This document shows positions 5,679 through 11,750 of a stretch of DNA of 15,806 bases, piece after piece. A model generated the notes under the pieces. That model was not told where the DNA came from. It worked only from the letters and a program-made list of their open reading frames with translations, and made no database searches. Each line of letters begins with the position of its first letter. Within the stretch, counting starts at the first letter, position 1. Origin of the DNA: an uncultured Ruminococcus sp. Lineage in GTDB: Bacteria > Bacillota > Clostridia > Oscillospirales > Ruminococcaceae. Position numbers and translations under genes: made by a program. Location: assembly GCA_902772615.1 (NCBI GenBank), contig CACYBC010000060.1, forward strand, positions 1 to 15,806, written 5' to 3'.

Positions 5679-7754
5679 ATGGGATTCGCACCGGAAAAGA
5701 TCCGCAATATCCTGCTTGCCGGACACAGCTCTGCCGGTAAGACATCATTTGCCGAAGCGCTTCTGTTCCTCACCAAGTCCTCTGACCGTTTCGGTTCCGT
5801 AGCAGCCGGAACGACAGTCATGGACTTCGAAGATGAAGAGATCCGCCGCAAGGCATCCATCTCGCTCGCAGTCGCTCCTCTGGAGTACAACGGAGTCAAG
5901 ATGAATCTCCTCGACGCTCCCGGCCTGTTCGATTTCGAACTGGGAATGTATGAGGGCGTTCAGGCGGCAGAAGGTGTTGCCGTTGTCCTTTCCGCAAGAA
6001 GCGGAGTCAGCGTCGGCACAGAGAAGGCATTCAAGCTCGCCAAGAACAACAAGCGCTCCATCATGTTCTTCGTGGGAAGCACAAGCGTTGAGAACGCTGA
6101 CTTCAGAAAGACATTCAAGGATCTCGAAGATCACTTCGGTTCCGGAGTCTGCCCTGTAGTCCTGCCCGTTATCGAGGAAGGCAAGCCCACGGTCTTCGTG
6201 GACCTGCTGGAGAACAAAGCTTACACATATACGGACGGAAAGCCCACAGAGGTGCCCGTGCCGGATACCAACGGATACATCGACGAACTGATGAACGACA
6301 TCAACGAGGCAGTCGCCGAAGTCGATGACGATCTCATGGAGAAGTTCTTCGCAGAGGAGCCCTTCACGCACGATGAGCTCATCGGCGGAATCAAGAAGGG
6401 AACAAAGGCCGGAACACTTTATCCCGTCATCGCCGGAGACAGCATCACCCGCGAGGGCATCGATCTTGCTCTGAAGTATTTCTCAGCGCTCATGCCCGCT
6501 CCTTCCGATGAGGAAGACTACGAAGTGACCGACAAGGACGGAAATGCCGTCAAGCTCGATATCAATGAGAACGGACCTCTGGTCGCGTACGTATTCAGGA
6601 CCGTTGCCGACCCGTTCGTCGGAAAGCTCTCATTCGTCAAGGTACTCTCCGGAAAACTCACAGATTCCAGTTCTCCCGTCATCGCCGCCAGCGGCGAATC
6701 CGAGAGACCCGGCAAGCTCCTTGTCATCAGAGGCAAGAAGCAGGTCGATACGAAGGAGATCTCCGCAGGTGATATCGGAGCCGTAACGAAGCTCACATCC
6801 ACCCATACGGGAGATACTCTCTGCGAAGCAGACAAGATCTTCAACGTCAAGTCCATAGAGTTCCCGAAGCCCACGATGTCCATGGCCATCTACGCCGCGA
6901 ACAAGGGCGACGAGGGAAAGATCTCTTCCGGAATCCAGAAGCTCCTGGAAGAGGACAGGACAGTCTCATATCACGTCAACAGCGAGACCGGCCAGCAGAT
7001 CATCTCCGGCCTCGGCGAGCAGCACCTCGAAGTCGTGGTAGGCAAGCTCAAATCCAAGTTCGGAGTTGAAGTCGGCCTGCAGGCTCCCAGGATCGCTTAC
7101 CGCGAGACCATCCGCGGAACAGCCGAAGCGGAAGGCAAGCACAAGAAGCAGTCCGGCGGCGCCGGCCAGTTCGGTGTCGTTGAGATGAGATTCGAGCCTC
7201 TCCCCGGAGAAGATTTCGAGTTCGTCAACGCAGTCGTCGGCGGAACGGTTCCGAAGGAATTCATCCCCGCCGTTGAAAAGGGAATCAGGGAAGCGATGCT
7301 TCACGGCGTTCTCGCAGGATATCCGATGGTCGGATTCCGCGCGACACTGTACGATGGAAAGTATCACCCCGTCGACTCCAAGGAAGTCGCCTTCAAGTCC
7401 GCAGCGCGTCTTGCCTACAAGGCAGCCTGCGCACAGGCGAAACCCACTCTTCTTGAGCCCATCTGCACGCTCAAGGCATATGTGCCCAACGACAACACCG
7501 GCGATATCATGAGTGAAGTCACGAAGCGCCGCGGCCGTGTCCTCGGCATGAACCCCACGGACGACGGACTGATGCTCGTCGAAGCCGAAGTTCCGGAAGC
7601 AGAGATGCAGGACTTCACAGCCTTCATGAGATCTTCTACTCAGGGACGCGGGACGTTCTCCCTTGACTTCCTCCGCTACGATCCGCTGCCCGGAAATCTC
7701 GAGGCAAAGGTCATCGCGGACGCCGCAGACCTCAGGGAAGAGGAAGAGGAATAA
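5679..7754 (+). CDS. EF-G-like translation factor with degenerate GTPase motifs
   Basis: A 691-residue homologue of elongation factor G, nearest in style to the EF-G-2 branch (as in Thermus thermophilus EF-G-2). All EF-G domains can be traced: G domain, domain II (about 300-390), domain III (GLGEQHLEVVVGKLKSKFGV, 444-463), domain IV (QSGGAGQFGVVE, 491-502; YHPVDSKEVAFKSA, 562-575) and domain V (MSEVTKRRGRVLGM, 611-624). The P-loop GHSSAGKTS (15-23) is intact. G3 is DAPGL (79-83), with Leu in place of the catalytic His; loss of this His is shared with T. thermophilus EF-G-2. G4 N-K-x-D is replaced by GSTS (133-136). Ile codons are almost all ATC, unlike neighbours that use ATA often, which suggests strong expression. 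AGGGGG (5663-5668) precedes the ATG. Role unknown; possibly a ribosome-binding factor. Confidence 0.9.
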   Translation: MGFAPEKIRNILLAGHSSAGKTSFAEALLFLTKSSDRFGSVAAGTTVMDFEDEEIRRKASISLAVAPLEYNGVKMNLLDAPGLFDFELGMYEGVQAAEGVAVVLSARSGVSVGTEKAFKLAKNNKRSIMFFVGSTSVENADFRKTFKDLEDHFGSGVCPVVLPVIEEGKPTVFVDLLENKAYTYTDGKPTEVPVPDTNGYIDELMNDINEAVAEVDDDLMEKFFAEEPFTHDELIGGIKKGTKAGTLYPVIAGDSITREGIDLALKYFSALMPAPSDEEDYEVTDKDGNAVKLDINENGPLVAYVFRTVADPFVGKLSFVKVLSGKLTDSSSPVIAASGESERPGKLLVIRGKKQVDTKEISAGDIGAVTKLTSTHTGDTLCEADKIFNVKSIEFPKPTMSMAIYAANKGDEGKISSGIQKLLEEDRTVSYHVNSETGQQIISGLGEQHLEVVVGKLKSKFGVEVGLQAPRIAYRETIRGTAEAEGKHKKQSGGAGQFGVVEMRFEPLPGEDFEFVNAVVGGTVPKEFIPAVEKGIREAMLHGVLAGYPMVGFRATLYDGKYHPVDSKEVAFKSAARLAYKAACAQAKPTLLEPICTLKAYVPNDNTGDIMSEVTKRRGRVLGMNPTDDGLMLVEAEVPEAEMQDFTAFMRSSTQGRGTFSLDFLRYDPLPGNLEAKVIADAADLREEEEE

Positions 7755-7769
7755 TCCTTATCTACAAAT

Positions 7770-7806
7770 GCGCCGCCGTCAGTATGACGACGGCGCTTAT
7801 CTCTTT
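7770..7806 (+). terminator. Probable intrinsic terminator of the EF-G-like gene
   Basis: A 12-base arm (7770-7781) pairs with 7785-7796 with one mismatch and a 3-base loop (5 bases if the closing A-T opens). The following TTATCTCTTT is only moderately T-rich. Confidence 0.7.
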
Positions 7807-7859
7807 AGGAAACAGTTCCTTAAAAACTGTATGCTAGATTTATTGCGGAGGTCATTGCC

Positions 7860-8708
7860 GTGTTCGGATATCTGGTAGCAGACAGAGCCAGCCTGACTGA
7901 TGGGCAGTTCAGGCAGTACCGTTCCGCGTACTGCGGGATATGTTCCTGCCTGAGAAAGAACGGCCTCGTCCGCGGCACGCTGTCCCTCAGTTATGATCTA
8001 GTGTTCCTGTGGATGGTGCTCAGTTCCATGTATGAGCCGGAAGAGACGGCGTCGCGCGTTAGGTGTCCGGTACATCCGCTTAAAGGAGCGGATATAGTTC
8101 TGAACCAATTCAGCGAATACGCCGCAGATACCGGTGTGATCCTGGCGTACTACAAGGCTCTGGATGACTGGAAGGACGAGCATGATCCTGTAAAGCTGTC
8201 AGCTTCAAAGCTGCTGCAGAAACCGTTTGAAAGAGCGTCGGAGGAGCTGCCCAGACAGAGCGAGGCAGTAAGGAAAGGCATCGAGCGCATATCGGCGCTT
8301 GAGCAGAGCCGTTCCGGGGATGCAGATGCGCTGTGCAATGCTTTCGGAGAACTGCTGGGGGAGATCTTCGTGTACGATCAGGAAGATCACTGGGCCGGCC
8401 ATCTCCGAAGGTTCGGAGAGGCGGTAGGGAGGTATCTTTACCTGCTGGACGCCGTGCTGGACCTTAAGGATGACATAAAGCGCGGACGGTACAATCCTCT
8501 CAGTCAGCCGGGAATGGATACCGGGGAATGGCAGAACAGCGCACTCGATCTTTTCCTGGGAGACATCTCGGATATATACGGGTTCCTGCCCATAGTAGAA
8601 TACAGCCCCATACTGGACAGCATCATCTATTCCGGTATGACCGGCAAGTACAGACAGTCACTGAAAGACAAGACGACCGGAGAACAGAATGTACCGCGAT
8701 CCTTATGA
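7860..8708 (+). CDS. DUF5685-family protein
   Basis: A 282-residue cytoplasmic protein without signal peptide or clear membrane helix. I recognise it as DUF5685 from the N-terminal FGYLVADRASLTDGQFRQYR and YCGICSCLRK; the family has no established function that I know of. Cysteines cluster at 25, 28 and 30, with Cys69 in RCPVHP, a possible metal site. Two acidic motifs stand out: DDWKD (102-106) and DLKDD (201-205), the latter within LLDAVLDLKDDIKRGRYNPL (195-214). This resembles the second aspartate motif of squalene/phytoene synthases (D-x-x-x-D followed by R-R-G-R), so a helical isoprenoid-synthase-like fold is possible but unproven. Start GTG 7860 is set by GGAGG (7847-7851) eight bases upstream. 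Its end overlaps the J-domain gene by 20 bases, implying a coupled pair. Confidence 0.82.
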   Translation: MFGYLVADRASLTDGQFRQYRSAYCGICSCLRKNGLVRGTLSLSYDLVFLWMVLSSMYEPEETASRVRCPVHPLKGADIVLNQFSEYAADTGVILAYYKALDDWKDEHDPVKLSASKLLQKPFERASEELPRQSEAVRKGIERISALEQSRSGDADALCNAFGELLGEIFVYDQEDHWAGHLRRFGEAVGRYLYLLDAVLDLKDDIKRGRYNPLSQPGMDTGEWQNSALDLFLGDISDIYGFLPIVEYSPILDSIIYSGMTGKYRQSLKDKTTGEQNVPRSL

Positions 8709-9402
8709 AGTGCTCGGCGTTCCGCGCAATGCGACGGACGAGGAGATAAAAAAAGCATACAGAGCTCTCGCCAAGAAATATCACCCTGACGTCAACCAGG
8801 GCGACAGTTCTGCGGAGCAGAAAATGAATGAGATAAATGCAGCGTACGAAGAGATAAAGAACCCTGCGGCGAGGGCACGCTCTAGTGCTTCATCCGGCAC
8901 CGGCCCCTCTTCGGGACAGAGACCTTACGGCAGTTATTCCACGGGCAGTTACGGAACCGGCAGCCGAAACTACGATTTCTTCCAGTTCGGGCCTTTCGGA
9001 TTCAGTTTCTACAGCAATTATCAGCAGCCCGAGCGGGCATATTCATCGGCGGATCCCATGGATCAGGCCTATCAGAGCCTGAGGATGGGGGCATATTCCA
9101 ACGCTCAGCAATGGCTCGGAAGAGTCCCTCAGGAGCGGAGGAACGCCAGGTGGTACTATTTCAGCGCATGTGCGAGCCAGGGCCTGGGCAACCGGCTGGC
9201 GGCAATGGATCACATAAGAAGGGCATGCGAACTTGAGCCCGGGAATCCCACCTACCGCAATGCGATGTCCGAGATCAAAAACGGAGGACTGAGGTATCAT
9301 ACAAGATCGAACTCCATGCCGGCGCCTGCGATAGATCCGATGTGTCTTGGGCTGTGCCTGCTCAATACCTTGTGCGGGGGGAGGTTCTTCCTGTGCTGCT
9401 GA
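8689..9402 (+). CDS. J-domain protein with Cys-rich C-terminal tail
   Basis: A 237-residue DnaJ-type co-chaperone that should stimulate the ATPase of an Hsp70 (DnaK). The J domain is residues 3-60, with HPD at 32-34. A flexible Ser/Gly/Tyr-rich linker follows (about 64-112). The helical region 123-198 resembles a TPR-like repeat (AYQSLRMGAYSNAQQWL, ACELEPGNPTYRNA). The last 20 residues are hydrophobic with five cysteines (CLGLCLLNTLCGG...FFLCC), which could insert in membrane, bind metal or be modified. No zinc-finger domain is present, so this is a class C J protein, probably specialised for one client. The overlap with the DUF5685 gene makes that protein the obvious candidate partner (inference). 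The acetyltransferase gene starts 11 bases after its stop. Confidence 0.92.
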   Translation: MYRDPYEVLGVPRNATDEEIKKAYRALAKKYHPDVNQGDSSAEQKMNEINAAYEEIKNPAARARSSASSGTGPSSGQRPYGSYSTGSYGTGSRNYDFFQFGPFGFSFYSNYQQPERAYSSADPMDQAYQSLRMGAYSNAQQWLGRVPQERRNARWYYFSACASQGLGNRLAAMDHIRRACELEPGNPTYRNAMSEIKNGGLRYHTRSNSMPAPAIDPMCLGLCLLNTLCGGRFFLCC

Positions 9403-9413
9403 AAGAGGCTGTC

Positions 9414-9890
9414 ATGCGCACCGAACGCCTGGTGCTGCGCAGATGGAGACCGGAGGACAGGAACGATTTCCTGCGGCTGTCCGACGATCCGCGGGTCCTG
9501 AGATGGACCGGAAGGAGAGTTCCATCCGGGGAACTGTTCGATCACTATGTGGCTTTGGATACCGCCTTCGCGGTGACGCTGGACGGCGAGGTGATAGGAA
9601 ATATATCGCTGTTCAGGAATTCCGTGACAGAGGTATTTGATTCTCTGGAGATATATGAGTGCGCTTTCTACCTTTTCCCGGAACATCAGGGCAGAGGCTT
9701 CGGCACAGAATCCCTTCAGGCGGTGCTGTCATATGCGCGTTCCGTACTCGGGGCGGACGCGGTCATAGCAGGCGCGATGCCGGACAACGAGCGTTCCATC
9801 AGGATGATAGAAAAGAACGGAGGAGCGTTCTGCTTCTGCAGAAAACGGCCCTCCGTCCCGGATGAACGATTCTATGTATTCAGTTTGTGA
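9414..9890 (+). CDS. GNAT-family N-acetyltransferase (RimJ/RimL-like)
   Basis: A 158-residue acetyl-CoA-dependent N-acetyltransferase. It opens with MRTERLVLRRWRPEDRNDF, the standard start of the RimJ/RimL-like (Acetyltransf_3) group, and has the acetyl-CoA pyrophosphate-binding loop HQGRGFGTES (around 88-97). The later AGAMPDNERSIRMIEKNGG matches the usual motif B region. ATG 9414 is chosen over an upstream in-frame GTG (9342) because it gives the standard family N-terminus, avoids a 61-base overlap with the J-domain gene and has AGAGG just upstream (9404-9408). Likely cotranscribed with the two genes before it. Substrate unknown: ribosomal protein N-termini, amines or antibiotics are all seen in this family. 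Confidence 0.9.
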   Translation: MRTERLVLRRWRPEDRNDFLRLSDDPRVLRWTGRRVPSGELFDHYVALDTAFAVTLDGEVIGNISLFRNSVTEVFDSLEIYECAFYLFPEHQGRGFGTESLQAVLSYARSVLGADAVIAGAMPDNERSIRMIEKNGGAFCFCRKRPSVPDERFYVFSL

Positions 9891-9916
9891 GCGGTGCGCG
9901 GAGCGCGCCGCTTTTT
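9890..9916 (+). terminator. Intrinsic terminator after the acetyltransferase gene
   Basis: A 10-base stem, AGCGGTGCGC (9890-9899) with GCGCGCCGCT (9903-9912), has one G-U pair and loop GGA, followed directly by a run of five T. It begins at the last base of the TGA and runs into the stop codon of the convergent deoB gene, so the two genes are packed end to end. The minus-strand side has no T-run. Confidence 0.88.
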
Positions 9917-11093
9917 AAGTGAGCGCCGAAAGAAAACTCGTGCCGTCCAGTTCATCAAATGGAACACCCAGGTAATCGCAGACCGTGCAGCCTATGTCGG
10001 CGAAGGTGCTGAGCTTTCCGAGATCTCTGGACGGATATTTCCTGCTGTAGACGAGAACCGGCACGCACTCTCTGGTGTGATCAGTTGTCGCGGTATATGA
10101 TGGGTCGCAGCCGTGGTCAGCGGTAATAATGAGAAGATCATCTTCTCTCAGTCTGCCGATCAGCTCTTCCAGCTGAGAGTCAAATGCGCTGACTGCTTTG
10201 GCGTATCCTTCTATGTCTCTCCTGTGTCCGTATACGGTGTCGAATTCCACAAGATTGATGAATGCCAGACCGCTGAAATCCTTTCCGGCTGTCTCGCAGG
10301 CAGCTCGCATCCCGTCGTCATTGCTTCCTGTCGAAACTGCTTCGGTTATCCCGGAACCGGCAAACAGATCCCAGATCTTTCCGATGCTGATGACATCAAG
10401 TCCTGCACCGCTTATAAGGTCCAGCATGGTCCTGCCCGGAGGAGAGATGGAGAAGTCGTGTCTGTTGGAGGTGCGCCTGAATCCGGCGCTGTCCAGACCG
10501 GTGAAAGGTCTCGCGATGACTCTTCCTGCCGCGGTGCGGGGATCCTCATCAAGCACCTGCCTGCATATGCGGCATATCCGGTACAGCTCTTCCGGAGGAA
10601 CGATGCTCTCATGCGCCGCTATCTGGAAGACGCTGTCTGCCGAAGTGTACGCGATCAGATCTCCGGTCATCAGGTGGTGCTCTCCGAAATCCCTTATGGC
10701 ATCGGTACCTGAGTACGGGAGGTTGCAGACCAGTCTGCGTCCGATGGCATCCTCAAGTTTTTTCACGAGATGCTCCGGAAACCCGTCGGGGAAGACGGGC
10801 AGGGGCTCTCTTGAGACGATGCCTGCGATCTCCCAGTGTCCTATCGTGGAATCCTTTCCCATGGATCTCTCTTCCGCGCGGGCATAGCTCGCTAGCGGGT
10901 GAGCGGTACCTTTGCGGTAATCCACGGCTTCTATATTGAACAGCCCGAGCGATTCAAGGGTCGGGACTTCCAGAAGACCGCTGGAGTCCAGCGCTCTCAG
11001 GGTATCGGTGCCCGCATCCCCGAACAGCTCCGCGTCGGGAGCGTTCCCGATGCCCATGCTGTCGCATACAATGATAAAAACACGCTTTCCCAT
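9915..11093 (-). CDS. deoB: Phosphopentomutase
   Basis: A 392-residue enzyme of the alkaline phosphatase superfamily that interconverts ribose-1-phosphate and ribose-5-phosphate (and the deoxy forms), feeding nucleoside carbon into central metabolism. Metal ligands expected from Bacillus cereus phosphopentomutase are present: Asp11 (VCDSMGIGNAPD), Asp285 and His290 (VEFDTVYGHRRD), Asp326-His327 (ITADHG) and His339 (TDHTRE). The phosphorylated Thr85 of B. cereus lies in GKDTMTGHWE; here the segment is GKDSTIGHWE, so the acceptor is Ser82. The cap-domain segments (FPDGFP, YTSADSVFQIAAHE) are intact. The ATG has GGAG six bases upstream. It stands alone, without other nucleoside genes nearby, under its own promoter. 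Confidence 0.96.
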   Translation of the reverse strand: MGKRVFIIVCDSMGIGNAPDAELFGDAGTDTLRALDSSGLLEVPTLESLGLFNIEAVDYRKGTAHPLASYARAEERSMGKDSTIGHWEIAGIVSREPLPVFPDGFPEHLVKKLEDAIGRRLVCNLPYSGTDAIRDFGEHHLMTGDLIAYTSADSVFQIAAHESIVPPEELYRICRICRQVLDEDPRTAAGRVIARPFTGLDSAGFRRTSNRHDFSISPPGRTMLDLISGAGLDVISIGKIWDLFAGSGITEAVSTGSNDDGMRAACETAGKDFSGLAFINLVEFDTVYGHRRDIEGYAKAVSAFDSQLEELIGRLREDDLLIITADHGCDPSYTATTDHTRECVPVLVYSRKYPSRDLGKLSTFADIGCTVCDYLGVPFDELDGTSFLSALT

Positions 11094-11123
11094 TTACAGC
11101 TCCAAGTCTTTGAGTCTGCGCTA

Positions 11124-11132
11124 ATTATACCA
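11124..11132 (-). promoter_or_regulatory. deoB promoter, extended -10
   Basis: The minus strand reads TGGTATAAT, the same extended -10 as upstream of the rRNA methyltransferase gene. There is no good -35. The start point would be near 11117, giving a short leader of about 25 bases before the deoB ATG. It lies back to back with the tRNA-Leu promoter. Confidence 0.7.
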
Positions 11133-11157
11133 TTCTTTTGACGGAAGAAGGTTCGCG

Positions 11158-11187
11158 TTGACACGGACAAGAGGGAAAAACTATAAT
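11158..11187 (+). promoter_or_regulatory. Consensus sigma-A promoter of tRNA-Leu
   Basis: Perfect TTGACA (11158-11163) and perfect TATAAT (11182-11187) are separated by 18 bases. The tRNA begins about 32 bases after the -10. Confidence 0.9.
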
Positions 11188-11218
11188 CTGTAGCAGTCAG
11201 ATCGCAGAGTTGATCTGC

Positions 11219-11303
11219 GTCGCTGTGGTGGAATTGGCAGACACAAGGGACTTAAAATCCCTCGCCGAAAGGCATACGGGTTCGACCCCCGTCAGCGGCA
11301 CCA
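11219..11303 (+). tRNA. tRNA-Leu (anticodon UAA)
   Basis: A class II tRNA of 85 bases including an encoded CCA. The acceptor GTCGCTG pairs with CAGCGGC (one G-U). The anticodon stem AGGGA/TCCCT carries the loop CTTAAAA with anticodon TAA, reading UUA. The long variable arm has the stem GCC-GAAA-GGC, and the T arm is ACGGG-TTCGACC-CCCGT. Confidence 0.97.
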
Positions 11304-11304
11304 A

Positions 11305-11340
11305 AAAACAGGAGGAACCGTATCCGGCTCCTCCTGTTTT
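11305..11340 (+). terminator. Intrinsic terminator of tRNA-Leu
   Basis: A 16-base stem with one A-C mismatch (11305-11320 with 11325-11340) and loop TATC begins two bases after the tRNA CCA. It ends in TTTT and has a matching AAAA on the left, so it could act on both strands. Confidence 0.88.
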
Positions 11341-11410
11341 GCTGTAATGCCATATTACTTTACAGTTGTGAGATCCCTTTAAATTAAAGGAAAAACAATA
11401 TACGTAAGCA

Positions 11411-11438
11411 ATAAAAAAGCACATCTGCCCGATGTGCT
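11411..11438 (-). terminator. Intrinsic terminator of tRNA-Gly
   Basis: On the minus strand the stem AGCACATC/GATGTGCT (11431-11438 with 11418-11425) has a five-base loop and is followed by a run of six T. It begins six bases after the tRNA-Gly CCA. Confidence 0.9.
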
Positions 11439-11443
11439 CTCAA

Positions 11444-11517
11444 TGGAGCGGGTGAAGGGAATCGAACCCTCGTGTTCAGCTTGGAAGGCTGACGTTCTAC
11501 CATTGAACTACACCCGC
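11444..11517 (-). tRNA. tRNA-Gly (anticodon UCC)
   Basis: A 74-base tRNA with encoded CCA. Acceptor GCGGGTG pairs with CACCCGC, with U as the base before CCA. The anticodon stem TCAGC/GCTGA carries loop CTTCCAA, anticodon TCC, reading GGA. The T arm is GAGGG-TTCGATT-CCCTT. It converges with tRNA-Leu, and both have terminators in the gap between them. Confidence 0.97.
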
Positions 11518-11536
11518 ATCTGATGTGACAAAGAGA

Positions 11537-11565
11537 ATTATAAGTATTTCCCAATCTCTTGTCAA
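11537..11565 (-). promoter_or_regulatory. Consensus sigma-A promoter of tRNA-Gly
   Basis: On the minus strand a perfect TTGACA (11565-11560) and perfect TATAAT (11542-11537) are separated by 17 bases, with the tRNA 20 bases downstream of the -10. Confidence 0.93.
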
Positions 11566-11588
11566 TCATACGTATGGAAAAATAGAAA
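11559..11588 (+). promoter_or_regulatory. Possible promoter for the galactokinase operon or a small RNA
   Basis: TTGTCA (11559-11564) and TAGAAA (11583-11588) are separated by 18 bases. The -35 overlaps the -35 of the divergent tRNA-Gly promoter base for base, so the two could compete. The -10 matches only four of six positions. Confidence 0.4.
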
Positions 11589-11589
11589 G

Positions 11590-11714
11590 GGAAATGATAA
11601 AGTGATAATGAAACAGGAACAGCATGAATTCTGCCTGCAGGCAGACCCATGATCTCGCTGTTCGGAAGATAAAACAGGTCAGGCATAATCTCCCCTTGAG
11701 GGGATTTCTTTTTG
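11590..11714 (+). ncRNA. Candidate structured leader or small RNA ending in a terminator-like hairpin
   Basis: An outer stem GAACAGC (11617-11623) with GCTGTTC (11657-11663) encloses a perfect 16-base palindrome TCTGCCTGCAGGCAGA (11630-11645), which as RNA folds to a six-pair hairpin with a TGCA loop. Downstream is TCCCC-TTGA-GGGGA (11691-11704) followed by TTTCTTTTTG. The whole precedes the galactokinase ribosome binding site by about 23 bases. It could be a conditional leader (attenuator) for the operon, or a separate small RNA. I do not recognise it as any known riboswitch. The boundaries are guesses. Confidence 0.4.
11691..11714 (+). terminator. Terminator-like hairpin upstream of galactokinase
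   Basis: A five-pair stem TCCCC/GGGGA with loop TTGA is followed by TTTCTTTTTG. The stem is short but GC-rich. No gene on this strand ends just before it, so it fits an attenuator or the end of a small RNA. Confidence 0.5.
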
Positions 11715-11750
11715 TCGGAACGATAATAACACAGCCAAGGAGATACGGAA

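Noticed and set aside
5745..6371. 208-codon open frame on the minus strand inside the EF-G-like gene
   Set aside because: Antisense to clear EF-G domain sequence, with no start signal or family features.
7830..7840. Promoter for the DUF5685 gene (TATGCT or TAGATT as -10)
   Set aside because: No acceptable -35 at proper spacing; a promoter is likely after the terminator, but I could not place it.
10113..10887. Open frames of about 200-230 codons on the plus strand opposite deoB
   Set aside because: Antisense to deoB, no protein-family signature, low-complexity composition (Ser/Pro-rich); shadow frames.
11590..11714. Signal recognition particle RNA or a known riboswitch (suggested by GGTCAGG and GGAAG strings)
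   Set aside because: The conserved SRP apical loop order and long rod-like stem are absent, and no known riboswitch core is recognisable.
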